This document shows, one piece after another, positions 18,741 through 27,141 of a DNA stretch of 64,000 nucleotides (the first letter of the stretch is position 1; each line of letters begins with the position of its first letter). The notes beneath the pieces were generated by a model that saw nothing but the letters and a program-made list of their open reading frames with translations, made no database searches and had not been told where the DNA came from. Position numbers and translations under genes: made by a program. Source of the DNA: an uncultured Erythrobacter sp. GTDB lineage: Bacteria; Pseudomonadota; Alphaproteobacteria; Sphingomonadales; Sphingomonadaceae. The stretch lies in contig CANMTU010000001.1 in the NCBI GenBank assembly GCA_947501005.1, forward strand, positions 372,001-436,000. Direction: 5' to 3'.

Positions 18741-20122
18741 AGTTCGCGCTAACTGCAATCGCTCTGGTCCTGTCGGCACCGCTGGCCGCGCAGAACCAGG
18801 ATCTGGGGCAACCGGTTGCCGAAGGCGGTGAGGTCGAAACCGTTGACGAAGGCGAGGGACTCAACGTCAACGTCTCCTACGAAGGAAGGCTCGACGATCT
18901 CGGCATCGCCATCCCCGCCTTCGCCGCCGACCGCAATGTGCCTACCCCCGCCAATGCCAACGGCACCGGCGCGCTGGGCCGCGAACTGGCGCGCGTCATC
19001 ACGTCGGACCTGCGCAACAATGGCCTGTTCAAGCCGACCGGCCCGGATTCGCTCCCCAGCCCGAGCTATCCCGAGATTACCGCGCCCAACTGGTCGACCT
19101 GGTCGAACCGGGGCGCGGAAATGCTGGTGCAGGGCTATGTCCGCGCGCGCGCCGACAACAAGCTGACCATCGGCTGCTACCTCTACGACATGCAGCTCAA
19201 GAGCGAGCTGGTGCGCGAGGGCTGGGTGGTCGGCCCGGCCGACTGGCGCCGCGCCGCGCACAAATGCGCCGACCTCGTCTATTCGCGGCTGACCGGCGAA
19301 AGCCCGTTCTTCGACAGCCGCATCGCCTATATCGCGGAGACGGGGCCGAAGGGGAACCGCACCAAGCGCCTCGCCATCATGGACAGCGACGGGGCCAACC
19401 ACCGCTTCATTACGACCGGCCGTTCCACCGCGCTCACCCCGCGCTATTCGCCCGACTACAAGAAGCTCGTCTATCTCAGCTATGTCGACGGCAATCCGCG
19501 CATCTACGTCTACGATATCGGCACCGGCCGCCAGACGCTGGTGACGCAGAGCGCGAACCCGACCTTCGCCCCCCGCTGGAGCCCGGACGGGCGCACGATC
19601 CTCTATTCGATGGCAGTCGGCGGCAACACCGACATCTACAGCGTGCCCGCGACCGGCGGCACCAGCACCCGGCTGACCGATACGCCGGGCATCGATATCG
19701 GCGGATCCTATTCGCCCGACGGCAGCAAGATCGTGTTCGAAAGCGATCGTTCGGGCAGCCAGCAGATCTACGTCATGGACGTGAATGGATCGAACCAGCG
19801 CCGCCTGTCGTTCTTCGGCGGCCGGGCGGCGACGCCGGAATGGAGCCCGCGCGGCGACCAGATCGCCTTCACTCATATCGGCGGCGGCTTCAACGTCGCG
19901 GTGATGAACCCGCAGGGGCGCAACCTGCGCACGCTGACGAGGGGCTGGCAGGACGAGGCGCCGACCTGGGCGCCCAATGGCCGCATCATCCAGTTCTTCC
20001 GGACCGAGCGCAACACCGGCAAGACGGGCCTGTGGCAAGTCGATCTCACTGGCGAGAACGAGCGGCAATTGCCGACACCGGCCGACGCATCCGACCCGGC
20101 CTGGGGACCAATTCTTCCGTAA
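18737..20122 (+). CDS. tolB: Tol-Pal system periplasmic protein TolB
   Basis: A 461-residue secreted protein. A signal peptide (MKFALTAIALVLSAPLAAQ), an N-terminal alpha/beta domain with ITSDLRNNGLFKP and WSTWSNRGAEMLVQG, and a C-terminal beta-propeller of WD40-like repeats are visible. The repeats are recognisable by recurring PRWSPDG, YSPDGSKIVFESDRSG and PEWSPRGDQIAF blocks. It binds Pal and TolA. Start ATG 18737 overlaps the tolA stop. Confidence 0.96.
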   Translation: MKFALTAIALVLSAPLAAQNQDLGQPVAEGGEVETVDEGEGLNVNVSYEGRLDDLGIAIPAFAADRNVPTPANANGTGALGRELARVITSDLRNNGLFKPTGPDSLPSPSYPEITAPNWSTWSNRGAEMLVQGYVRARADNKLTIGCYLYDMQLKSELVREGWVVGPADWRRAAHKCADLVYSRLTGESPFFDSRIAYIAETGPKGNRTKRLAIMDSDGANHRFITTGRSTALTPRYSPDYKKLVYLSYVDGNPRIYVYDIGTGRQTLVTQSANPTFAPRWSPDGRTILYSMAVGGNTDIYSVPATGGTSTRLTDTPGIDIGGSYSPDGSKIVFESDRSGSQQIYVMDVNGSNQRRLSFFGGRAATPEWSPRGDQIAFTHIGGGFNVAVMNPQGRNLRTLTRGWQDEAPTWAPNGRIIQFFRTERNTGKTGLWQVDLTGENERQLPTPADASDPAWGPILP

Positions 20123-20227
20123 GCGCATTTCAATGGAGGTACGGATTAACAAAATGCCGGTAGATCCGGTGATCAACGCTGACAGCAGCGCTGGATAACA
20201 TCAACGCTGGAAACAAGGGGACAGCCA

Positions 20228-20743
20228 ATGAATATGCGTCTAGCCACCACCGCCATTCTCGCATCGAGCATCGCACTCGCTGCCTGCAGCAAGAAAGCGC
20301 CCGAGCAATTGCCGCCGGCCCCGGCGGATACCACGACCAACACGCCGGCCCCGTCCACGCAGACCGGCCCGACGGTCGGCAGCCAGTCGCATTTCAACAA
20401 TGCCGTGGGCCAGGAAAACACGGTCGTTTATTTCGACACCGATGGATACGACATCGACGGCGAGGATTCCGCCAAGCTTCAGCGGCAGGCCCAGTATTTC
20501 CAGCAGTATTCGAACGTTACCTTCACCATCGAAGGTCACACCGACGAACGCGGCACGCGCGAATACAACCTCGCGCTGGGCGAACGGCGTGCGAATGCGG
20601 CGAAGAACTATCTCGTCTCGCTCGGCATTCCGGCCAACCGCATCCGCACCCTGAGCTACGGCAAGGAACGTCCGGTGGCGATGGGTTCGAACGAATCCGC
20701 TTGGGCGCAGAACCGCCGCGCTGCGACCGTCACGGTCAACTGA
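20228..20743 (+). CDS. pal: peptidoglycan-associated lipoprotein Pal
   Basis: A 171-residue outer-membrane lipoprotein. The lipobox LAAC puts the lipidated Cys at residue 20. A Pro/Thr-rich linker (about 25-50) precedes an OmpA-like peptidoglycan-binding domain with VVYFDTDGYDIDGED, IEGHTDERGTREYNLALGE and RRANAAKNYLVSLGI. It anchors the outer membrane to peptidoglycan and closes the Tol-Pal operon. It is 105 bases downstream of tolB, followed by a strong terminator. No cpoB/ybgF gene follows. Confidence 0.97.
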   Translation: MNMRLATTAILASSIALAACSKKAPEQLPPAPADTTTNTPAPSTQTGPTVGSQSHFNNAVGQENTVVYFDTDGYDIDGEDSAKLQRQAQYFQQYSNVTFTIEGHTDERGTREYNLALGERRANAAKNYLVSLGIPANRIRTLSYGKERPVAMGSNESAWAQNRRAATVTVN

Positions 20744-20751
20744 TGCATTCG

Positions 20752-20780
20752 GGGGCCGCGCTGCCGCGGCCCCTCTTTGC
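20752..20780 (+). terminator. rho-independent terminator of the tol-pal operon
   Basis: A perfect 9-bp stem (GGGGCCGCG at 20752-20760, CGCGGCCCC at 20765-20773) with loop CTGC is followed by TCTTTGCTT. It starts nine bases after the pal stop. Confidence 0.85.
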
Positions 20781-20823
20781 TTGCGCTGGCGGCCCGGGCG
20801 CCTAGATACCAGCGCGATGCCTG

Positions 20824-21372
20824 TTGTTTCCGATCGATATGCCTAGAAAGACCCGCTCGAACGATTGGGGCTTTCCCCGCTGGGGCGGCTACGGCTCCAG
20901 CCGCGAGGCGACGACCGTGCGCCTGTGCGACCGGTATGGCTGCGAGGAACCGGGCGACTGCCCCGCGCCCAAATCCCCGAACAGCCCCGAAAGGTGGTAT
21001 TTCTGCCAGCGCCACGCGGCGGAATACAATTCCAAGTGGGATTATTTCGAAGGTCTCGACAAGGCCGAAAAGGAACGGCGTGCCAAAGCCGAGCGGTCGG
21101 AGAATGCCGGCTATGCGGAGGCCCAGCATTACGGCTGGTCGGGCAGCGGCGACGGGTCGCGCAGCGCTGACGAGATGCGCGCGCTCGAAATTCTCGATCT
21201 GGAAAACGACGCTGATTTCGAGGCGGTGAAAAAGGCGTGGCGCGTAAAGGCGAAGGCGGTGCATCCCGATGTGAAGCCGGGCGACAAGGACGCCGCCGAG
21301 GCTTTCCAGAAATACCAGCTTGCCTACGAAGTGCTGAAGTCCGCCGAAGAGCGGCGGGAGTGGAAGGGCTAG
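20824..21372 (+). CDS. J-domain (DnaJ-like) protein with Cys/His-rich N-terminus
   Basis: A protein of up to 182 residues; an ATG at 20839 (MPRKTRSNDW, 177 residues) is the more likely start. The C-terminal ~65 residues form a J domain with the HPD motif in KAVHPDVKPGD, so it should stimulate a DnaK-type ATPase. The N-terminal half has CDRYGC, then a Cys (GDCPAP) and CQRH, a spacing that could bind zinc. There is no Gly/Phe region or DnaJ zinc finger. The arrangement, with the J domain at the C-terminus, is that of small specialised co-chaperones of alphaproteobacteria. The partner is unknown. Confidence 0.85.
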   Translation: MFPIDMPRKTRSNDWGFPRWGGYGSSREATTVRLCDRYGCEEPGDCPAPKSPNSPERWYFCQRHAAEYNSKWDYFEGLDKAEKERRAKAERSENAGYAEAQHYGWSGSGDGSRSADEMRALEILDLENDADFEAVKKAWRVKAKAVHPDVKPGDKDAAEAFQKYQLAYEVLKSAEERREWKG

Positions 21373-22277
21373 GGTCTGAGCCGCTTGGCCACGGCGCGGG
21401 CCAGTCTCTCGCCCAGCTGTGGCCCTTGTTCGGGGTAGAGATAGGGCTCGATCGCCTCGGCCTCCATCACCGCGAGGTCGCCCGAGGGCAGGCGGATCAT
21501 GTCGATCCGGCAATAGAGCAGATCGGCGAAAGGCAGCGCGGCGACGACCTGTTTGGCGGTCGCGAGGTCGCCGGATGAGGGTGACCACGCCTCTTCATAG
21601 CCGCCGAACAGCGACTGGATGCGATACTCCCCGCCCCCCGCCCGCTTGCGGACCCCGTGCGAGAATGCGCCCGCGATGAAGACGAAGGTGTATTCGCCTT
21701 CCTCGAGAATGCTGGGGAGGAACGGCTGCACCATTGCCGGGCGGGCCATGCGCCAGGTGGATTCAGGCATGCTATCGCGGGTGAAGCGATGCTGCCCAAT
21801 CCCGCCCGCGCCGACCTGCCGCTTGATCACGACATCGTTGCTGCCGAATTCCGCCATCGCGGCCTCTATGTCGGCGCGCCCGGCATCTTCGAGCCACAGT
21901 GTCGGCACGATGGTCGCGCCGGCCTGTTCGAGGTCGCGCAGATAGCGCTTGTCGGCATTCCAGCGCACGACCTCGGGCGGGTTGCATACCGTGACGCCTG
22001 CTGTTTCGAGTGTCTCAAGCTTGGCAAGAAACTCCTCGGCGTTATCCTGATAGTCCCAGGCCGTGCCGAGCAGCGCCAGCGTCATGCCCGCAAACGCCTC
22101 GACCGGTTCGCGCCAGTCCATCTCGGTGAGCTCGAACCTTGCCGCCGCAAAGGCTGGCCGCAGCGCCGCGACCTCCAGATCGTGCTCGAACGCGTCGCCC
22201 CTGCGCGTGCCGGGCCCGGGCAGCGTTTCGGCACAGGCGAGGAAGGCGACGCGCTTAGCGCTTGGTGTAGAAGGCAC
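21369..22277 (-). CDS. ATP-grasp domain protein
   Basis: About 302 residues from a GTG at 22275-22277, the only plausible start near the conserved KRVAFLACAE. The frame is open further upstream, but that stretch lies inside the neighbouring gene. ATP-grasp features are visible: NPPEVVRWNADKRYLRDLE, VVIKRQVGAGGIGQHRF (nucleotide lid and lysines), EGEYTFVFIAGAFSHGVRKR and the metal-binding end MEAEAIEPYLYPEQGP. It is similar to glutathione-synthetase/RimK-like ligases acting on unknown substrates. It overlaps the preceding membrane-protein gene by about 23 bases and converges with the J-domain gene, overlapping four bases. Confidence 0.8.
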   Translation of the reverse strand: MPSTPSAKRVAFLACAETLPGPGTRRGDAFEHDLEVAALRPAFAAARFELTEMDWREPVEAFAGMTLALLGTAWDYQDNAEEFLAKLETLETAGVTVCNPPEVVRWNADKRYLRDLEQAGATIVPTLWLEDAGRADIEAAMAEFGSNDVVIKRQVGAGGIGQHRFTRDSMPESTWRMARPAMVQPFLPSILEEGEYTFVFIAGAFSHGVRKRAGGGEYRIQSLFGGYEEAWSPSSGDLATAKQVVAALPFADLLYCRIDMIRLPSGDLAVMEAEAIEPYLYPEQGPQLGERLARAVAKRLRP

Positions 22278-22815
22278 GGGCGGCCATGCGAATGTTGAGG
22301 AAGGCAAGGATGGCAACAACGATGCTGAGCGGGATGCCCCATGCGGGAGACGTATAGGCAAAGCCCAGGGCCCACGCCAGGAAACACAAGGAAAGGAATG
22401 CGAGGTAAGCTGCTATAGGACGACCTAGAGCCTTTCCCATGGCAACCTCGAATTCTTTGCTGGACCGTGAAGGTGCAATCGCCTTTCGTCCGCGTATCAG
22501 CCGATGCGGCGCGGTTCCTTTCCAAAGCACATAAATAACGAGGCTACCTGCCAGAACATACATAAGCGCATCGCTTGCCCACGCATCGGCTCCCGCCAAC
22601 AAGAGAATTGGGGTTCCAATAAGCATCCCGAGAAGGAGTAGGCCAATACCCTTCAGAATGCCCCGCCAGCCGGCTACTCGCCGCCATTCAGCGACCAGAT
22701 GACGATATTCGGCCGGGGTTACTAGGTAGCCGCCACTCCATCGGGACGGGTAGTAGAGATACCCACCCTCGACAGGCGTGAAACTACGCTCGAAGACCCC
22801 GACCGGATCGAACAT
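22255..22815 (-). CDS. hypothetical membrane protein
   Basis: A 186-residue protein of unknown family. The N-terminal ~50 residues are soluble and aromatic-rich (GGYLYYPSRWSGGYLVTP). Four hydrophobic segments follow (about 54-75, 80-97, 133-151, 157-174), separated by a basic loop. Base composition is clearly lower in GC than the flanking genes, suggesting recent acquisition or relaxed selection. Its ATG follows the stop of the Cys/Met-metabolism gene with no gap, so it is probably co-transcribed and coupled. Confidence 0.7.
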   Translation of the reverse strand: MFDPVGVFERSFTPVEGGYLYYPSRWSGGYLVTPAEYRHLVAEWRRVAGWRGILKGIGLLLLGMLIGTPILLLAGADAWASDALMYVLAGSLVIYVLWKGTAPHRLIRGRKAIAPSRSSKEFEVAMGKALGRPIAAYLAFLSLCFLAWALGFAYTSPAWGIPLSIVVAILAFLNIRMAARAFYTKR

Positions 22816-24135
22816 TCAGACCGTTTCCAACGCCTGCGCGAAGTCGGCGATCAGGTCGTCGGCGTCCTCGATCCCGATGCTGATGCGCACGAGGTTGTCG
22901 GAAATGCCGAGTTCGGTGCGGCGCCCTTCGGCAACCGAGAGATGCGTCATCGAAGCCGGGTGGCTGGCCAATGTCTCGGTCCCGCCGAGGCTCACGGCAA
23001 GCTTGGCGATCTTGAGATTGTCGAGGAAGCGGAAACATTCCGCCTCGCCGCCCTTGATGAACACCGAGAAGGTCGAGCCGGCGCCGAGGCAGTGCCGCTC
23101 GTAGATGTCCTGCTGGCGCGCATCCTTGATCATGCCGAGATAGCCGAGACCCTCGACCTTCTCGTGGCCCGCGAGGAATTTGCAGACCTTGATTGCATTC
23201 TCGCCCGCGCGCTGCATTCGCAGTTCCACCGTTTCCAGCGAGCGGAGCAGCATCCAGGCGGTGTTCGGATCGCAGATGCCGCCCATCGTGTTGCGCAGGG
23301 CCCGCACCGGATCCATCCATTTCTTCGCCCCGGCAATGCTCCCCGCAACGAGATCGGAATGCCCGCCGACATATTTGGTCAGCGAATAGACGACGATGTC
23401 CGCCCCGTGATCGAGCGGGCGCTGCCACAGGGGGCCCAGAAAGGTGTTGTCGATCGCGATCGGGCACGACCAGTCGAGCGCCGCGTCGCGCGCGTCCCGC
23501 ACCGCCTCGATATCGACCAGCGCGTTGGTCGGATTGCCGGGGCTTTCGAGATAGAGCATACAGACCTTGCCGCCCGCATCGGACGCCATGGTCTTCGCCT
23601 TCTCCAGCACCGCATCGATCTCCTCGCGCGTTGCCCCGGCGGCGAAATCGACGTACTGGACGCCGAACTTCGCCAGCACCTTGGCGATGAACCCCTCGCT
23701 CGCGGCGTAAAGCGGGCCGGAATGCACGATCACGTCGCCCTGGCTCGCATAGGCCAGCATGAGGACGCAGATCGCGGTCATCCCGCTGGAGAAGCTCAGC
23801 GCATCCTCTGCCCCGTCCCAGATGGCGAGGCGATCCTCGAGGATTTCCTGGTTCGGCGCGTTGAAGCGCGAATAGACGAGGCCGTCCGCGCCGCCGGGCC
23901 GCTTGCCGGTGATGCCTTCGAAATGCCGCTTGCCGTCCGCCGCGCTGGGGAAGGCGAAGGTGCTGGTAAGAAAGATCGGCGGCTTGAGGCTGCCTTCCGA
24001 CAGCGTGGGATCGTAGCCGTGGCCCATCATCAGCGTGCTGGGCTTCAGTTCGCGCCCCTTGATCTTTTTCGGTTCGGGCTTGGGTGCCTTGCGCGGCGAG
24101 GTGGGGTCGATGTTGTCGTTCTGGTTATCGCTCAT
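22816..24135 (-). CDS. cystathionine gamma-synthase/methionine gamma-lyase family PLP enzyme
   Basis: A 439-residue fold-type-I PLP enzyme of the Cys/Met metabolism family. Visible motifs are VYSRFNAPNQEILEDRLA (PLP phosphate-contacting region), LSFSSGMTAI, LYLESPGNPTNALVD, AIDNTFLGP and the PLP-binding Lys in VYSLTKYVGGHSD. Members make or cleave thioether bonds (cystathionine synthesis or lyase, or O-acylhomoserine sulfhydrylation); sequence alone does not decide which. A Lys/Pro-rich ~35-residue N-terminal extension is present. The ATG at 24133-24135 is chosen because a Shine-Dalgarno-like AGGAAGG lies 11 bases upstream; a GTG at 24160-24162 is in frame. The leader folds into a possible pseudoknot. 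Confidence 0.85.
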   Translation of the reverse strand: MSDNQNDNIDPTSPRKAPKPEPKKIKGRELKPSTLMMGHGYDPTLSEGSLKPPIFLTSTFAFPSAADGKRHFEGITGKRPGGADGLVYSRFNAPNQEILEDRLAIWDGAEDALSFSSGMTAICVLMLAYASQGDVIVHSGPLYAASEGFIAKVLAKFGVQYVDFAAGATREEIDAVLEKAKTMASDAGGKVCMLYLESPGNPTNALVDIEAVRDARDAALDWSCPIAIDNTFLGPLWQRPLDHGADIVVYSLTKYVGGHSDLVAGSIAGAKKWMDPVRALRNTMGGICDPNTAWMLLRSLETVELRMQRAGENAIKVCKFLAGHEKVEGLGYLGMIKDARQQDIYERHCLGAGSTFSVFIKGGEAECFRFLDNLKIAKLAVSLGGTETLASHPASMTHLSVAEGRRTELGISDNLVRISIGIEDADDLIADFAQALETV

Positions 24136-24146
24136 GGGGAGGTCGT

Positions 24147-24228
24147 CCTTCCTGTGCTTCACGCCCCCAGGAAGGCGGGGGCTGTTGTTTCGGTCCGGCA
24201 GCGCCCGTTCCTAACCTCCGCAGGAACG
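24147..24228 (-). promoter_or_regulatory. structured leader with pseudoknot that can hide the ribosome site
   Basis: Read on the minus strand, GCCCCC (24182-24177) pairs with GGGGGC (24168-24163) around the loop GCCTTCCT. The loop's CCTTCCT is perfectly complementary to AGGAAGG (24153-24147), the likely ribosome site of the PLP enzyme gene. Upstream, a 7-bp hairpin (CGTTCCT / AGGAACG, 24228-24206) precedes it. The H-type pseudoknot over the ribosome site is the architecture of short SAM-sensing riboswitches (SAM-II, SAM/SAH), and the gene belongs to sulfur amino-acid metabolism. The conserved bases of those classes were not matched with confidence. Confidence 0.5.
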
Positions 24229-24397
24229 CCTCTCCGCCGGCGATCGATATGGGCCGCGTCTTATTGCCTTGCCGGGGGACAATCAACCGGTCGGGCCGAC
24301 GCGGATGCATCCTGGATGCCAGAGGAGATGCGAAAACCGGTCCTTCGATGTCGAGCCAATGGGGAACGCGGGGCGGTGTTCTTCGGTTTCCCGGTTC

Positions 24398-25003
24398 ATG
24401 GCAAAAAGGTTCTTCCTCCCTGCGCTTGCCGCGCTCGCCGCCGCCCCGGGTTGCACGGCCGAGCAGGACGACCAACGGCTCACGACGATCGATCTCGACG
24501 AGCCTGCCAGCGAAGCACACCGACCGCCGCCGCCACCGCCGCCGCCACCGCCGCCCGGTCCCGGCGAGGTGGCACGGCCGGCGAACGAGGGATCTTTGGC
24601 GGCCGATCCGAAGCCGCTGGCCCCCGATGCTGCGAAAACGGAGGAGGGGGCGCGCAATGTGCTGCTCTCCTTCGCCCGCAAGATCGAGCGCGGCGCGTTG
24701 GATCGAGCGCGGGACATGCTCGATCCCGCAAGCAAGGCTCGATGGTCCCAGGCGCAGTGGACGGCACTGTTCGACGGTCTCAGCAGGATCAGCGTTGCCG
24801 TACCTGACGGCCGGGTGGAGGGCGCGGCGGGATCCTCCTACTATGCGGTCGACCTGACCATTTCCGCGCGTGATGCCGACGGCCGCCCGGTCGAGATGAA
24901 AGGCCCCATCGTCCTGCGCCGTGCGAACGACATACCGGGATCGACCGCGGAAGAGCGCAACTGGCACATCGAGAGTTTCGAGCTGTCTACTGCCGGGTCG
25001 TGA
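24398..25003 (+). CDS. putative lipoprotein with polyproline tract
   Basis: About 201 residues from the ATG at 24398. The N-terminus MAKRFFLPALAALAAAPGCTAEQ is a lipoprotein signal with Cys near residue 19, though the residues before Cys (A-P-G) are a loose lipobox. Residues ~41-51 are eleven consecutive prolines encoded by CCG/CCA repeats, followed by a disordered Pro/Ala region. The C-terminal ~120 residues (ARNVLLSFARKIERGALDRARDM onward) look like a small alpha+beta domain of unknown function. An upstream in-frame ATG at 24269 would add a non-hydrophobic extension and is less likely. Confidence 0.65.
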   Translation: MAKRFFLPALAALAAAPGCTAEQDDQRLTTIDLDEPASEAHRPPPPPPPPPPPGPGEVARPANEGSLAADPKPLAPDAAKTEEGARNVLLSFARKIERGALDRARDMLDPASKARWSQAQWTALFDGLSRISVAVPDGRVEGAAGSSYYAVDLTISARDADGRPVEMKGPIVLRRANDIPGSTAEERNWHIESFELSTAGS

Positions 25004-25190
25004 GTCCGACCAGGGAATGCGCCTTGGCCTCCCTCGGCGGCAATGGTGAGAATTCGGCGACGTGCATCGTGCCAAAGCATTCGCGAACGGCTATCGAAAG
25101 TGCTTTGTCATGCGTTCGCCCAGCTACGCTTGGTCTTGATGCGCTACCACGCCGGGTTCTGCATAGACGTTGCCCCGTCGCGGAGACGCT

Positions 25191-26348
25191 TCAGTCCACC
25201 TCGTCCGGCAAGCTTTCCTCGACATCGCTGCTGCCGGGCAGGACGATGACCCGGCCCACGCGGCCTTCCTTCCGCAGTTTCTCGTATTTGGTGTTCCGTT
25301 CCGCAAGCATGCGGCGCATAGAACTGGTCAGGCGGACACCGGTGAACCGATCGTCGTTCTGAACGAAATTGTATTCCGGTTCGCGCTCGCCCCCCGCAAG
25401 GTCGGCGACGGTATCCTCGTATTCGTTCGTCTCGATCGCGGACGTTTTGGCCAGAAGCGCCTGGACGTCCTCCTCCGCGAATTTCGCCAGATGGTTGCGC
25501 AGATCCTGCTCGTTCTGCGGGAAGAAATACGGCGCCGCTTCCTCATAGATGCGCGACACCAGCAAGGTCTTGCCCTGGCTTTCTACCCCGCGGAGCGAAT
25601 TGACGAACTCGTTGGCGGACTCGCGCAGCAAGGCGCCGAGCTTGGTCCCGGTAAAGGCTTCCCGCTGGATCGACGGTCCGCCGATATCGCCGCGGAAGAA
25701 GCCGTAGATGACGAGCGGATCGTCCCAGTTCGCGAACACGATGGCGGTGCGAATGTCCTTGGCGCTCATTTTGACGCCGGCCACTTCGATGAAGCGCGCC
25801 TCGTCGAGCGGCGTTTGATCGGGGCCGATCTTGATGCGCGACGGGCTGACCACCGGGTAATGCGCCGCGATCTGTTCGATGATCGCGACGTTATGCAGAT
25901 TGATCCAGTAGACGAGCTGCTCATTGCGCGGGAGGCTCGCGATATCGACCTCCGATCCAATCCGTTCCAGATCGCGGCGATATTCGGCGAGCGGAGCGAA
26001 GGCTTCCTCATCGAGCAGAGAGAACGCCACCCGGTTGCCTTCGAGCCGGAAGCGGGAATCGTGCCCGTAAACCTGCCGCGTCCCGATCGAGGCGTTCGGG
26101 CGGCCCAAGCCCTGCCGCGTGGACGGCCCCATCCGCAGGACCATGTAGGACAAGGCGTCGTCGAGAAATGCGTAGTCAATGTTCATTTCGGCGCGGCTGG
26201 CATCGGGACGGGGAACGAAGCGATCGAACGCCCCGGCTTCTTCGTTGCTGGCTACGGCGGCGCCCTGCTCGGTCTGCGCGTGTAGCACCGGCGCGGCGAA
26301 CAGAAGCGCGCTACCCGAAAGCAGGCCTGCCAGAGAATGAAGTTTCAT
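25191..26348 (-). CDS. DUF547 domain protein, exported
   Basis: A 385-residue protein with a signal peptide (MKLHSLAGLLSGSALLFAAPVLHAQ) and a DUF547 core: LPRNEQLVYWINLHNVAIIEQI, IRTAIVFANWDDPLVIYGFFRGDIGGPSI and LLVSRIYEEAAPYFFP. DUF547 proteins are common, and some relate to thioredoxin- or protease-like folds, but no biochemical role is assigned. The C-terminal 90 residues after the core are charged and probably flexible. It is a single gene between a lipoprotein and infC. Confidence 0.8.
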   Translation of the reverse strand: MKLHSLAGLLSGSALLFAAPVLHAQTEQGAAVASNEEAGAFDRFVPRPDASRAEMNIDYAFLDDALSYMVLRMGPSTRQGLGRPNASIGTRQVYGHDSRFRLEGNRVAFSLLDEEAFAPLAEYRRDLERIGSEVDIASLPRNEQLVYWINLHNVAIIEQIAAHYPVVSPSRIKIGPDQTPLDEARFIEVAGVKMSAKDIRTAIVFANWDDPLVIYGFFRGDIGGPSIQREAFTGTKLGALLRESANEFVNSLRGVESQGKTLLVSRIYEEAAPYFFPQNEQDLRNHLAKFAEEDVQALLAKTSAIETNEYEDTVADLAGGEREPEYNFVQNDDRFTGVRLTSSMRRMLAERNTKYEKLRKEGRVGRVIVLPGSSDVEESLPDEVD

Positions 26349-26541
26349 CGTATTTCCCCATCATTACGATTTACCAGAGTGCTGTCTTATATTCCTATGA
26401 CACTGCACAAGACGCAATGCCGTTCGTGGAACGCTCTGGGTCTTTTGACGAGAAATGTGACACTGCCAGGCGCGGGGGAGTGAGCACCATCCACGGAGAG
26501 GTTGGGTCGGCATCGAGAGACTGGGGTAGGGGATTGCAAAC

Positions 26542-26579
26542 AGCGAACCGGGATAGCGCGATGCGTATCCCGGTTCGCT
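26542..26579 (-). terminator. perfect 14-bp hairpin downstream of infC
   Basis: AGCGAACCGGGATA (26542-26555) and TATCCCGGTTCGCT (26566-26579) form a perfect 14-bp stem with a 10-base loop, starting about 20 bases beyond the infC stop on the minus strand. The T-tract on that strand is weak (GTTTGC), so it may act mainly as a 3'-end stabiliser. It also insulates infC from the upstream region of the DUF547 gene. Confidence 0.7.
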
Positions 26580-26598
26580 CTAGATCGTCGTCGCGCGC

Positions 26599-27141
26599 TT
26601 ACTTCGGCGAAAGCACCATGACCATCTGCCGGCCTTCGAGGCGGGGGAAACTTTCAACCTTGGCGATTTCTTCCGTATCGTCGCGCACGCGGTTGAGGAG
26701 GTCCATGCCGAGTTGCTGGTGCGCCATTTCGCGGCCGCGGAAGCGCAGGGTGCATTTCACCTTGTCGCCGTTTTCGATGAACTTGTTCACGTTGCGCATC
26801 TTCACGTCGTAATCGTGATCGTCGATGTTGGGGCGCATCTTGACCTCTTTGATGTCCTGGGTCTTCTGCGTCTTGCGCGCGAGGTTCGCCTTCTTCTGCG
26901 CCTCGTACCGATATTTGCCGACGTCGAGGAACTTGCACACCGGCGGATCCGCACCGGGCGAGACTTCGACGAGGTTCAGGCCGTGTTCCTGCGCTTGTTC
27001 GACCGCCTCGCGGGTGAACATGACACCGAGATTCTCGCCCTCGTGATCAATCACTCGGACTTTGGGAACCTGGATCAAATTATCGAAGCGCGGACCGCTT
27101 TTGACGGGCATCTGAGTACTGCGCCGGGGTGGACGGGCTAT
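26599..27141 (-). CDS. infC: translation initiation factor IF-3 (probable AUA start)
   Basis: IF-3 binds the 30S subunit and enforces start-codon choice. The translation shows N-domain VPKVRVIDHEGENLGVMFT, the linker KYRYEAQKKANLARKTQKTQ, and C-domain KMRPNIDDHDYDVKMRN and KCTLRFRGREMAH. The first ATG in frame (27109-27111) has no ribosome site. Ten codons earlier an ATA (27139-27141) sits eight bases after AGGAG (27154-27150) and gives an N-terminus ARPPRRSTQMPVKSGPRFD typical of sphingomonad IF-3. A non-AUG start is known for infC in E. coli (AUU), where IF-3 represses its own translation. The 180-residue length fits the family. Confidence 0.92.
   Translation of the reverse strand: MARPPRRSTQMPVKSGPRFDNLIQVPKVRVIDHEGENLGVMFTREAVEQAQEHGLNLVEVSPGADPPVCKFLDVGKYRYEAQKKANLARKTQKTQDIKEVKMRPNIDDHDYDVKMRNVNKFIENGDKVKCTLRFRGREMAHQQLGMDLLNRVRDDTEEIAKVESFPRLEGRQMVMVLSPK

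Noticed and set aside
24140..24230. Naming the pseudoknot leader a SAM-II or SAM/SAH riboswitch outright
   Set aside because: The topology fits but the conserved binding-core bases of these classes could not be confirmed by eye.
26168..26812. Plus-strand ORF spanning the DUF547/infC gap
   Set aside because: It begins inside DUF547 antisense and ends inside infC antisense, crosses the terminator hairpin, and has no similarity to anything recognised.
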